A model generated the notes under the pieces. It searched no databases, was not told where the DNA came from, and worked only from the letters and a program-made list of their open reading frames with translations. From Armatimonadota bacterium (GTDB lineage Bacteria > Armatimonadota > Fimbriimonadia > Fimbriimonadales > Fimbriimonadaceae), in contig DAIDHV010000001.1 in assembly GCA_027451905.1 (NCBI GenBank), forward strand, positions 100,667 to 164,666: DNA of 64,000 nucleotides. Direction: 5' to 3'. The translations under genes were made by a program, and so were the position numbers. Shown here piece after piece: positions 46,156 through 53,052 of this stretch. Each line of letters starts with the position of its first letter. Positions within the stretch are counted from its first letter, which is position 1.

Positions 46156-46587
46156 ATCACTTGGGCACTACAATACCGGTTTTCCTTCTAAGAATCCTTG
46201 GATAGCTGCCTCTGAAGACCGGATTCTGGGCCGATGTACAGGTTGTTGTTCCGACGGCACAAACCCAGATCGCTTATTGCAAAATCAGTAGTCACACGAG
46301 GAATGCAAAGGCAACCTTTACCGATTTTGCAAACAGATGAGCATGAGCCGAAAGTCACCGCAAGGTGGTTAGGTTTTCAACAAGGTGAATGAGCTAATCG
46401 CTTGCAAACAGTCTATACACGAAAAATTTTGAATTTTGTTCGAATTTTTTGACGCCATTTGAGATTTTGTGTCTTATAATGTAAAGACCATGTTAGCAAC
46501 TGGCACGATAGTTGCGGTGACATAGGTGAATTCGCAGGTCCGAAATTTGGAGTCAAATCCAGAAAAAGGCTTGTAGAGGAAATAATA
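46156..46587. other. 432-bp divergent intergenic region with leader-like structure
   Basis: No gene. The left part serves the minus-strand ABC-2 permease. To the right it holds a 10-nt repeat TTGCAAACAG (about 46326-46336 and 46402-46411), a small GNRA hairpin CACC-GCAA-GGTG (46356-46367), a promoter candidate (listed separately) and a 6-bp inverted repeat GCAACT/AGTTGC (about 46496-46515) in the 5' leader of the pseudopilin gene. No known riboswitch class was matched. Confidence 0.5.
46449..46480 (+). promoter_or_regulatory. Candidate promoter of the pseudopilin-lipoprotein cassette
   Basis: A perfect -10 hexamer TATAAT at 46475-46480 and TTGACG at 46449-46454 are spaced by 20 nt. Transcription would start near 46487, giving a leader of about 100 nt before the ATG at 46588. 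The spacing is longer than the optimal 17, but the -10 is strong. Confidence 0.5.
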
Positions 46588-47499
46588 ATGAAAAGGCGCG
46601 CATTTACGCTAATCGAACTTCTCGTCGTGATTGCAATTATCGCAATCTTGGCCGCCATTCTGTTCCCAGTATTCGCTCAGGCGAAGGCTGCTGCAAAGAA
46701 CTCCGTGAGCTTAAGCAACACCAAGCAAGGCTCGCTCGGCGTGATCATGTATTCAACCGATGCCGATGATCAGTTCCCTCTGATCTTCAGTCCCTTCCCT
46801 TCAACTGCCACCGATGCACTAGCCGGTTCAACCTATACCTGGCAGAATACAGTGCAGCCGTACATCAAGAACTGGGGAATTATGGTTAGCCCACTTTCCA
46901 AGCTTCAGAACACCAACCCTGTGCTTTACAACGATCCATTCCTGAACTATGGAATGCTTCCAAGAGCCATGGTCCTTAGTTTGAACAACTGGGGCGACAC
47001 TGAATATGCTCCTAATGGAGTTGGAACCGCAACTGTCTTTTTTGATGGAATCGGTGGTGAAGTGTGGGGCAATGACCCATCCGTTCTTGCCAACACAAGC
47101 GTTATCGAAACTTGGACAACTGGCAATACTCAAACTGTTGGAAGCTTGAGCACAACCGCCGTCAGTTCACCAGCCGATATGATTATGCTAAGCGACTCGA
47201 ACGGACCTGATGACTGGATCTCTAGCTTTGGAGCCGGTGCATGGACTTCGGACGAGTTCCACTACTGCGTGAGCTGGCCGGGAGTCCTGCCAGACCAGTG
47301 GAACCGCTTCGGACCAATCAGCCGCTATGGTCAAAACCCAGCCACTCCTTGTATTGGTACCCGTGCCGCTGGTGGAAGCGTAACAACCGCCTTCACTGAT
47401 GGACACGCGAAAGGTACTCAGCTTGGTCTTCTGTTCACGACCCACGCCGACTCAACCGGTCAGTTGTGGTATGATCACCTAGATCCCGCTGGGAACTAA
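46588..47499 (+). CDS. Pseudopilin with prepilin N-terminal signal (DUF1559-like)
   Basis: 303 residues beginning [20 protein letters not shown], then [10 protein letters not shown] prepilin peptidase would cleave before F6 and the helix would insert in the inner membrane or assemble in a pseudopilus. The exported part is rich in Asn, Thr and aromatic residues and contains the family element TTAFTDGHAKGTQLG near the C terminus. A Shine-Dalgarno (AGAGGAA) precedes the ATG. The small lipoprotein gene starts 7 bp downstream, so the two are cotranscribed. Confidence 0.88.
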   Translation: MKRRAFTLIELLVVIAIIAILAAILFPVFAQAKAAAKNSVSLSNTKQGSLGVIMYSTDADDQFPLIFSPFPSTATDALAGSTYTWQNTVQPYIKNWGIMVSPLSKLQNTNPVLYNDPFLNYGMLPRAMVLSLNNWGDTEYAPNGVGTATVFFDGIGGEVWGNDPSVLANTSVIETWTTGNTQTVGSLSTTAVSSPADMIMLSDSNGPDDWISSFGAGAWTSDEFHYCVSWPGVLPDQWNRFGPISRYGQNPATPCIGTRAAGGSVTTAFTDGHAKGTQLGLLFTTHADSTGQLWYDHLDPAGN

Positions 47500-47505
47500 G
47501 AAACT

Positions 47506-47703
47506 ATGAAGTACCTTGCTTTATCACTGCTCGTTAGTGCGTTTATTCTTTCTGGATGTAGTGTTGGTGGTCCCGGAAATGTCGGTGCACCTAAGCCCGG
47601 AGCGGCAACGACAACCGGAACTGGGGCTCCAAGTGGTGCCGGAGGTGCCGCACCAGCAAAGCCTAAGCCGTTAAAGCCAGGTCAAATGAAGACCTTTAAT
47701 TAG
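47506..47703 (+). CDS. Small lipoprotein, partner of the pseudopilin
   Basis: 65 residues. The signal peptide ends in the lipobox ILSGC. The mature part is unstructured, rich in Gly, Ala, Pro and Lys, and begins CSVGGPGNVGAPK. The same opening (CNVGGPPNVGAPK) occurs in the next lipoprotein gene at 47910. No catalytic domain. The 7-bp gap from the pseudopilin gene suggests a joint role at the cell surface or in the periplasm, for example a tether or assembly spacer; that is a guess. Confidence 0.8.
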   Translation: MKYLALSLLVSAFILSGCSVGGPGNVGAPKPGAATTTGTGAPSGAGGAAPAKPKPLKPGQMKTFN

Positions 47704-47734
47704 AATCTCTTAAGATAGATTGAATTATCAGGTC

Positions 47735-47773
47735 AGATGGCGCTGCTTCATAAAAAGGCAGTGCCATCTTTTT
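47735..47773 (+). terminator. Rho-independent terminator after the first lipoprotein gene
   Basis: AGATGGCGCTGC / GCAGTGCCATCT forms a 12-bp stem with one G-U pair around an 11-nt loop and runs into TTTTTC. It ends the pseudopilin-lipoprotein transcript. Confidence 0.9.
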
Positions 47774-47909
47774 CAATCCGCCAACACCTGTTGCCTTAGT
47801 CCAGTCAACGGTTTTGGCTGCATAGCGCTAAACCGTTTGATTTAGGCTGAATCATGGTCTTTTTACTAGGGTAAGATTGTAACACTCCAAAAAGGAGGCC
47901 AGAAAGTTC

Positions 47910-48254
47910 ATGAAAAACTTTGCAATGTTCTGCGCATTCGCAGCAGTCCTAACTACCGGTTGCAATGTTGGGGGTCCCCCTAACGTCGGCGCGCCAAAAT
48001 CTCAACAAAGAGGTCTTCCTTCCATGGGTGGTGCCCCTAGGCCCAAGCAGGGTGCCCCGACCACGGCAAAGCCAGGCTCTGCTAAGCCAGAGGCAAAAAC
48101 CAAGCCCGGATCAACAGCGAAAAAAGAAGGGACCAAGCCGGCGGCAGGAACTGCCAAGGACGCCAAAACAACGGCTAAAAAAACAGTCGCCAAAGAAAAT
48201 CCCAAAAAAGAGGCGAGTGGCTCACCAACTGCCACTCCAATGAAGTCAAACTAG
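47910..48254 (+). CDS. Second small lipoprotein with Lys/Ala/Pro-rich tail
   Basis: 114 residues with a strong Shine-Dalgarno (AAGGAGG, about 10 bp upstream). The signal peptide ends in VLTTGC; the mature protein begins CNVGGPPNVGAPK, nearly the same as the lipoprotein at 47506. The remainder (about 75 residues) is low-complexity Lys/Ala/Pro/Thr (KPEAKTKPGSTAKKEG), like the extended tails of proteins that span or bind peptidoglycan. The positive charge would favour contact with anionic envelope polymers. It has its own hairpin downstream. Confidence 0.78.
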   Translation: MKNFAMFCAFAAVLTTGCNVGGPPNVGAPKSQQRGLPSMGGAPRPKQGAPTTAKPGSAKPEAKTKPGSTAKKEGTKPAAGTAKDAKTTAKKTVAKENPKKEASGSPTATPMKSN

Positions 48255-48262
48255 GGCCCATG

Positions 48263-48290
48263 TGTTGGTGCTGATTTCTCAGCACCAACA
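48263..48290 (+). terminator. Strong hairpin after the second lipoprotein gene
   Basis: A perfect 12-bp stem (TGTTGGTGCTGA / TCAGCACCAACA) with a TTTC loop lies 9 bp after the stop. There is no U-run behind it (TGAATCC), so it may stop transcription weakly or protect the 3' end. Confidence 0.65.
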
Positions 48291-48581
48291 TGAATCCATT
48301 AAACCCGCTCATACAAAGCCACGAACCCGCTTGGTGGGGATGCGATCGGGGCTAACTTCCACCCCCATTGCCCTACCTCGGGGTGCTAGCCAAATTGATC
48401 GCTACTCATAAAACGAACCCCTAGCCTTTCAATTATGGCTTAAGGCGGATCGGAGGGTGCGATTTACGCTCAGTTCAGGGCCAATACACAGAATCAGTTA
48501 ACACTCTATTAACTTTTCTAGTTCAAAAATGCGTCTCTAGTTTAGTTCAGCAAACTCCAATTTGTTAACTAGGCCTTCCGA
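48291..48581. other. About 290-bp gap before the third pseudopilin gene
   Basis: No gene recognised. The right-hand 100 bp is AT-rich with GTTAAC repeated at about 48497 and 48560 and probably holds the promoter of the pseudopilin gene. No clear -35/-10 pair could be chosen. The ATG at 48582 lacks a strong Shine-Dalgarno, unlike the copy at 46588. Confidence 0.4.
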
Positions 48582-49514
48582 ATGAAGAAATACGCATTCA
48601 CCCTCATCGAACTCCTCGTTGTCATCGCGATCATCGCGATTCTCGCTGCAATCCTTTTTCCCGTATTCGCTCAGGCTAAAGCTGCTGCTAAAAAAGCGGC
48701 CGACCTCAGCAACATCAAGCAACTCGGTACTGGCATCTATATGTACACAAACGATAGTGACGATATGTGCCCGCTTCAATCCGGTGCAGATGCGAACGGA
48801 AACTGGGGATGGAACTATGTTAGCTATGTTCCTGCCAACTGGCCTTCAGCTCCCGATCCACTGCGATATGCTTACTCAACCAGTTTCTTCTTGAATAGCC
48901 TGTATCCCTACGTCAAAAATTACCAAATTTATCAGTCAGTGGGAGTTTCACCTGTAAACGACCCACGATTTGCAGGTTTGGTTGCCGGTCCTGCCCAAGC
49001 GCAAGCCACTAGCTTTGCTTACAACGGCTTGCTAAGTGACTACTCTTCAACCGCAATCACCAGCGTCGCCCAGCTTCCAATGATCACAGAATCCAATGGG
49101 AACTTGGCCGATGTCGGAGGTGGCATTGCTAATCCAGCCTTGGTCTGCACAACTCCAGGAGTGCCCTGTACGTATGTTGGCGACACCAACGGAACTTGCC
49201 AAACCGGAAACGGTGCAACGGGAGCAATGTTCCAAACCTTTGGAAACGGAACCGGCAGCTATTGGATCAACACAGAGGGCGAGAACTTTGCCTACGGAGA
49301 CTCCCATGCTAAGTACGTGCCAGTAGGCGCAACCCTTGCCCCTAACAATACCGGACCTTTAAGTGATCCGATGAATCAGTACGCAAGCAATGGGCAAGCC
49401 ACTCAGTATTGGTCCGATGGATGCTTCCCCGTCCTATTCCGGCCCGACTTCAGCTTCGACACGTCAAACTCGGTTCTTAATCCGGTCAGCTTTAACCTGT
49501 TGACCCCTCAGTAA
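48582..49514 (+). CDS. Pseudopilin with prepilin N-terminal signal (DUF1559-like)
   Basis: 310 residues beginning [20 protein letters not shown], then LFPVFAQAK, the same first 30 residues as the copies at 2.7 and 46.6 kb while the rest is diverged. AAKKAADLSNIKQLGTGIYMYTNDSDD is the family's second block (first 20: AAKKAADLSNIKQLGTGIYM). The C-terminal GDSHAKYVPVG replaces the usual DGHAK element. Several cysteines (ALVCTTPGVPCTYVG; GTCQTG) could form disulfides, which would fit with the Dsb genes in the window. A terminator follows directly. Confidence 0.88.
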   Translation: MKKYAFTLIELLVVIAIIAILAAILFPVFAQAKAAAKKAADLSNIKQLGTGIYMYTNDSDDMCPLQSGADANGNWGWNYVSYVPANWPSAPDPLRYAYSTSFFLNSLYPYVKNYQIYQSVGVSPVNDPRFAGLVAGPAQAQATSFAYNGLLSDYSSTAITSVAQLPMITESNGNLADVGGGIANPALVCTTPGVPCTYVGDTNGTCQTGNGATGAMFQTFGNGTGSYWINTEGENFAYGDSHAKYVPVGATLAPNNTGPLSDPMNQYASNGQATQYWSDGCFPVLFRPDFSFDTSNSVLNPVSFNLLTPQ

Positions 49515-49537
49515 GCAGAGTCGACAAGTCAAAGTTC

Positions 49538-49576
49538 AATTGGTGGTGTTCCTTCTGGGCGCCACCAATTTTTCTT
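49538..49576 (+). terminator. Rho-independent terminator of the pseudopilin gene
   Basis: AATTGGTGG (49538-49546) and CCACCAATT (49562-49570) form a 9-bp stem followed by TTTCTTG, with T-rich bases continuing from the stem's own TT. It lies about 24 bp after the stop. Confidence 0.85.
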
Positions 49577-49673
49577 GTTCGGGGGCAATAGCATTGAGTC
49601 GCCAGCAAAGGCACAGTGCCCTCCTTGCTGAGGTTCATCGCCTTACGATTGTTCTGTTTCGCACTGCAAAAGG

Positions 49674-49718
49674 TGTAACTTATGTCTCCGGAACGAAATG
49701 TCACCCATGTCTCCGGTA
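49674..49718 (+). repeat. Two tandem 20-nt repeats, transposon-end-like
   Basis: Units TGTAACTTATGTCTCCGGAA (49674-49693) and TGTCACCCATGTCTCCGGTA (49699-49718) match at 16 of 20 positions with a 25-nt period; the core ATGTCTCCGG is identical. They are followed by TGGACAT. The TG start and repeated internal units resemble the multiple repeats at the ends of IS21- or IS481-type elements. No transposase gene is present, so this may be a solo end left by excision or decay. They end 17 bp from the tRNA-Arg 3' end. Confidence 0.55.
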
Positions 49719-49734
49719 TGGACATATTCTAGAT

Positions 49735-49810
49735 TGGCGCGGCTGAAGGGATTCGAACCCCCGGCCTCCTCCTCCGGAGGGAGGCGCTCTATCCACTGAG
49801 CTACAGCCGC
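49735..49810 (-). tRNA. tRNA-Arg (anticodon CCG)
   Basis: A full cloverleaf on the minus strand. The acceptor stem is GCGGCTG/CAGCCGC and the D arm GCTCAGTGGATAGAGC. The anticodon stem CCTCC/GGAGG encloses the loop CTCCGGA, giving anticodon CCG (reads CGG). The T loop is TTCGAAT with two G-U pairs in its stem. Discriminator G is followed by an encoded CCA (49737-49735). Total 76 nt. It sits downstream of nuoF on the same strand. Confidence 0.95.
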
Positions 49811-49850
49811 TTAGATACTCTTCCTTCTTGGTTTACCCAAATCCTAAGAG

Positions 49851-51155
49851 TTAGGGAGCCATGGCAAGCGTTTTTGCCCCGGTGACCATTGAGCTGCCGT
49901 TTTCAATAAAATAGGCAAATTCCTCCGGAAAGACCCGCAGTGCAGCCGCAACCGGCCAAGCCGCTGCATCACCCAACGGGCAAAAAGACCTGCCGTCAAT
50001 TTGAGATGCCACTTGCTGCAGGAGTTCCGCATCGCCAGGATTTCCTCCACCCGCTAAAATGCGGTCCAAAATCTGAACCATCCAACGAGTGCCCTCTCGG
50101 CAAGGAGTGCATTTGCCGCAACTCTCATTGGCATAAAACTGAGCTGTGCGCCAGGTAAACGTCACAACGCAAGTGCTGTCATTAAAAAACATGCATCCCC
50201 CACTGCCAACCATCGATCGAACTTCACTCATCTCTTCGTAGCCAATGATGGCTCGCTCCACCTCCGCCTTTTTGATCATCGGGACCGAAGAACCGCCGGG
50301 AACGCAAAACTTTAAGTCCCCGTCAACCATTCCTCCTGCTATTTCCAAGAGTTCCTGCAGAGGAGTGCCAAACTCAATCTCGTAGTTTCCTGGCTTCTTA
50401 ACATGACCGCTAACAGAAAAGATTTTTGTGCCTCGAGAGTTCTTAGTCGAAGCCCCTAAAGTGGCATACCACTCGCCTCCATTTTTGAGGATAAACGGGG
50501 CGCAGCAGTATGTTTCCACATTATTGATCAGCGTAGGCTTTTCAAAAACACCGCTGATGGTTGGCAGCGGAGCATGGGGAAACTTAAGCCGAGGCATACC
50601 GCGCTCACCCATCAGCGAGCTCATGAGCGCGGTTTCTTCCCCACATTCGTAAGAACCAGCCCCCATGTGGATGTAGAGGTCAAAATTTACTCCGGAACCC
50701 ATGATATTTTTGCCAAGATAACCTGCCTTGTAAGCCTCATCGATGGCCGACCTCAGGGATCGGGCCCCATCTAAGTATTCACCCCGAATGTAAATATATC
50801 CTGCATCGGCTTGGGTCGCCACGCCGGCAATAGTCATTCCTTCCACCAATAGAAATGGACACTTTTCTATCAATTCCTTATCTTTAAATGTGCCTGGCTC
50901 GCCTTCGTCCGCATTACAAATAATGAAATGACTCGTCTTTTTTTCTTTCGGCAGACCGTTCCATTTGATCCAAGTCGGAAATCCGGCTCCGCCTCTTCCA
51001 CGCAATCCCGACGTTTTGACCTCGTCAATGATTGCCTGTCGCTCCATTCCAAGCGCCTTCTTGAGCCCCTCATAACCGCCAGTTTGCTCGTACCCGGCTC
51101 GGGTACGAAACGACGTCTCATGAGAATGCTCAAGAAGTAATTTTCGCTCTGCCAT
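49851..51155 (-). CDS. nuoF: NADH-quinone oxidoreductase subunit F (NADH-binding, FMN)
   Basis: 434 residues, typical NuoF. NADH/FMN sites: GLRGRGGAGFPTWIKW, CNADEGEPGTFKDKELI and GAGSYECGEETALMSSLMG. The 4Fe-4S (N3) cysteines are ESCGKCTPCREGT plus SFCPLGDAAA. It takes electrons from NADH into complex I. In most genomes nuoE precedes and nuoG follows it directly. Here an SDR gene is upstream and the tRNA and a 13-kb unrelated segment separate it from nuoG on the same strand, so expression must be independent of the main nuo operon. Confidence 0.96.
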   Translation of the reverse strand: MAERKLLLEHSHETSFRTRAGYEQTGGYEGLKKALGMERQAIIDEVKTSGLRGRGGAGFPTWIKWNGLPKEKKTSHFIICNADEGEPGTFKDKELIEKCPFLLVEGMTIAGVATQADAGYIYIRGEYLDGARSLRSAIDEAYKAGYLGKNIMGSGVNFDLYIHMGAGSYECGEETALMSSLMGERGMPRLKFPHAPLPTISGVFEKPTLINNVETYCCAPFILKNGGEWYATLGASTKNSRGTKIFSVSGHVKKPGNYEIEFGTPLQELLEIAGGMVDGDLKFCVPGGSSVPMIKKAEVERAIIGYEEMSEVRSMVGSGGCMFFNDSTCVVTFTWRTAQFYANESCGKCTPCREGTRWMVQILDRILAGGGNPGDAELLQQVASQIDGRSFCPLGDAAAWPVAAALRVFPEEFAYFIENGSSMVTGAKTLAMAP

Positions 51156-51227
51156 CTGATTTTGAGTCTACCTATTGAAGCCCAAACTCAAACCGAGCTC
51201 TCGCTAAATTAAAATTTCCCTGCAACT

Positions 51228-51965
51228 TCACCGATTTTCTAAAGTTCGGAAACGGTCTAACGAAAAGTACTCCGCGTCTCCTTCTCCCAAGGCTTTCACA
51301 ATCAAAGCCGCCACGTTGATTGCAGGTTCGCCATCTGTATAATCCCTAACCGGTCCGTTGCCACTGGCTCCCGCGATAGGATCGGCTGCCACTTTGTTCT
51401 TACCAAAATTGGTATCCGTCTTGCCAGGATAAACCGAGGAAACCTTGATGCCATAAGGGGCAAATTCCTCCCTTGCCGTCAGAGTGAATCCCATGAGGGC
51501 TCGTTTGGAAGAGGAGTACACCGAATACCCAGGAAGCCTCATAAAGGAGGTTCCAGAGTTGACATTGACAATAGCCCCCGATCCTTGCTTCTTCATGACC
51601 GGCAATACCTCTTGCATGGCCACCACACATGAAAACACGTTGAGCCTAAAGATAGTGTCTAGCATGCGGGGATCAATTTGGTCAATGTTCGCCTCGTAGG
51701 CTAATCCTGCATTGTTAACAAGTCCATCAATCCGGCCGTAATGGGTTTGTACAGTTTGGACCATCTGATGTATCGCGCCATAATCGCTCATATCGGCGGT
51801 GTACGCAAAGCTTTGGGGCAAGGTATCCGATAATTCTTCTAGGGCCTGAGTTGACCTTGCCACGACTGCAACCTTGGCACCTTGATCGGACAGCAGTTTG
51901 GCAGTTTCCAGCCCAATCCCAGACGATGCACCGGTTACGATAACAACGGAATCTTCAATTTTCAT
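51228..51965 (-). CDS. Short-chain dehydrogenase/reductase
   Basis: 245 residues with the classical SDR layout: the nucleotide-binding TGASSGIGLETAKLL at residues 11-25, the NNAGLAYE segment, the catalytic Ser in VNVNSGTSF, and Y-S-S-S-K in YSVYSSSKRAL. SVYPGKTDTNF is the usual post-catalytic motif. It oxidises or reduces an alcohol/ketone with NAD(P). Substrate unknown. It lies 72 bp upstream of nuoF on the same strand. Confidence 0.9.
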   Translation of the reverse strand: MKIEDSVVIVTGASSGIGLETAKLLSDQGAKVAVVARSTQALEELSDTLPQSFAYTADMSDYGAIHQMVQTVQTHYGRIDGLVNNAGLAYEANIDQIDPRMLDTIFRLNVFSCVVAMQEVLPVMKKQGSGAIVNVNSGTSFMRLPGYSVYSSSKRALMGFTLTAREEFAPYGIKVSSVYPGKTDTNFGKNKVAADPIAGASGNGPVRDYTDGEPAINVAALIVKALGEGDAEYFSLDRFRTLENR

Positions 51966-52080
51966 GGCCTTGAACTACGAGTTTTAGCCTCGTTCAGTTT
52001 CCAGAATCACAAACAGCGTGTGCCGATTTCCAAGTCGGCTTCGATCTAAGTTCTGCTGCTTTTCAACGCTTTAACGTGGC

Positions 52081-53052
52081 TTAGGCAGCCTTTGCCTGAG
52101 CTCGGCGTGAGCGCCAGCGATCTAATCCCACTGCAATCACAATGATGCATCCCGTCACTAGTTTTTGAACCCAGTGGGGTAGTCCCATTTGCGTGGTTCC
52201 ATCGGCGATTGTCTGCATGATAAGGGCACCGAGGACCGCCCCCCAAACCGTTCCCTCACCACCAAGGAGGCTGGCACCACCAATGACGACAGCAGCAATC
52301 GCGCTGAGTTCCAACCCATTGGCTGCATTAGGATCGCCATAAGTGACCTGGCTGTAGCTAAGAATTCCGGCAACTCCTGCCAAGAATCCGCACAGCAAAT
52401 AAACCAAAACCTGGATTCTTTCCACCGGGATTCCGCAAAGCCGGGCCGCACTCTCATTAGAACCAACCGCAATAACCCGACGTCCAAACCGAGTTTTCGC
52501 AAGGATAATGCTAAAGAACATGGCAGCAACTAAAGTGAGCCAAACTCCGCTTGCAAGGAAAGGGGTTGCAAACTGGAGCACTGGCTTCATCAGCACATCA
52601 AGATGGCTATGGGGCGAGTAAACACTCTGCTCATGAGCCAATCCAAGCGCACACGCCCGCACAATAAGCATGGTGCCCAGCGTGACAATAAAGGGTCCAA
52701 CCTTAAGTTTGGTGATGAAGAGTCCGTTGATAAGGCCCCAAATGGCACCACTACCTGTGGCAAGGACCAAGGCTAAGATCCAACTGTGATGATCCTTAAG
52801 AACAACCGCAGCCGTGATGCCAGAAAAAGCAACAACCGATCCAACGCTAAGATCAATGCCGGCACTGATGATGACAAAAGTCATCCCGATTGCCGTCATC
52901 ATCACGATTGCACTGTGCCTGGTTAACTGTTCGATCGTTGTCCATGTGGCAAACCCGCCATGAGGAATCAGCTTCCAGAACAGCACAAAAATCACAAGCT
53001 CAACCGCAACAAGACCAAGCGAGCCGGTGATTGACTTCGGAAGCTTCTTCAT
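52081..53052 (-). CDS. Sugar ABC transporter permease (ribose/RbsC type)
   Basis: 323 residues with eight to ten transmembrane helices. MTFVIISAGIDLSVGSVVAFSG and GEGTVWGAVLGALIMQTIADG are hallmarks of BPD_transp_2 permeases for ribose, xylose or galactose. It is the third gene of the operon, and its start overlaps the ATPase stop by 4 nt. The exact sugar is not deducible. No sugar kinase or isomerase gene adjoins. Confidence 0.93.
   Translation of the reverse strand: MKKLPKSITGSLGLVAVELVIFVLFWKLIPHGGFATWTTIEQLTRHSAIVMMTAIGMTFVIISAGIDLSVGSVVAFSGITAAVVLKDHHSWILALVLATGSGAIWGLINGLFITKLKVGPFIVTLGTMLIVRACALGLAHEQSVYSPHSHLDVLMKPVLQFATPFLASGVWLTLVAAMFFSIILAKTRFGRRVIAVGSNESAARLCGIPVERIQVLVYLLCGFLAGVAGILSYSQVTYGDPNAANGLELSAIAAVVIGGASLLGGEGTVWGAVLGALIMQTIADGTTQMGLPHWVQKLVTGCIIVIAVGLDRWRSRRAQAKAA

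Noticed and set aside
46305-46380. Possible cyclic-di-GMP (GEMM-like) riboswitch upstream of the pseudopilin cassette
   Set aside because: A GAAA, a GCAA hairpin and TTAGG appear, but the conserved GEMM blocks and their order are not present.
47965-48243. 92-aa basic open frame in another frame of the second lipoprotein gene
   Set aside because: It is a shadow of the Lys/Ala/Pro-rich coding sequence; the lipobox and Shine-Dalgarno support the other frame.
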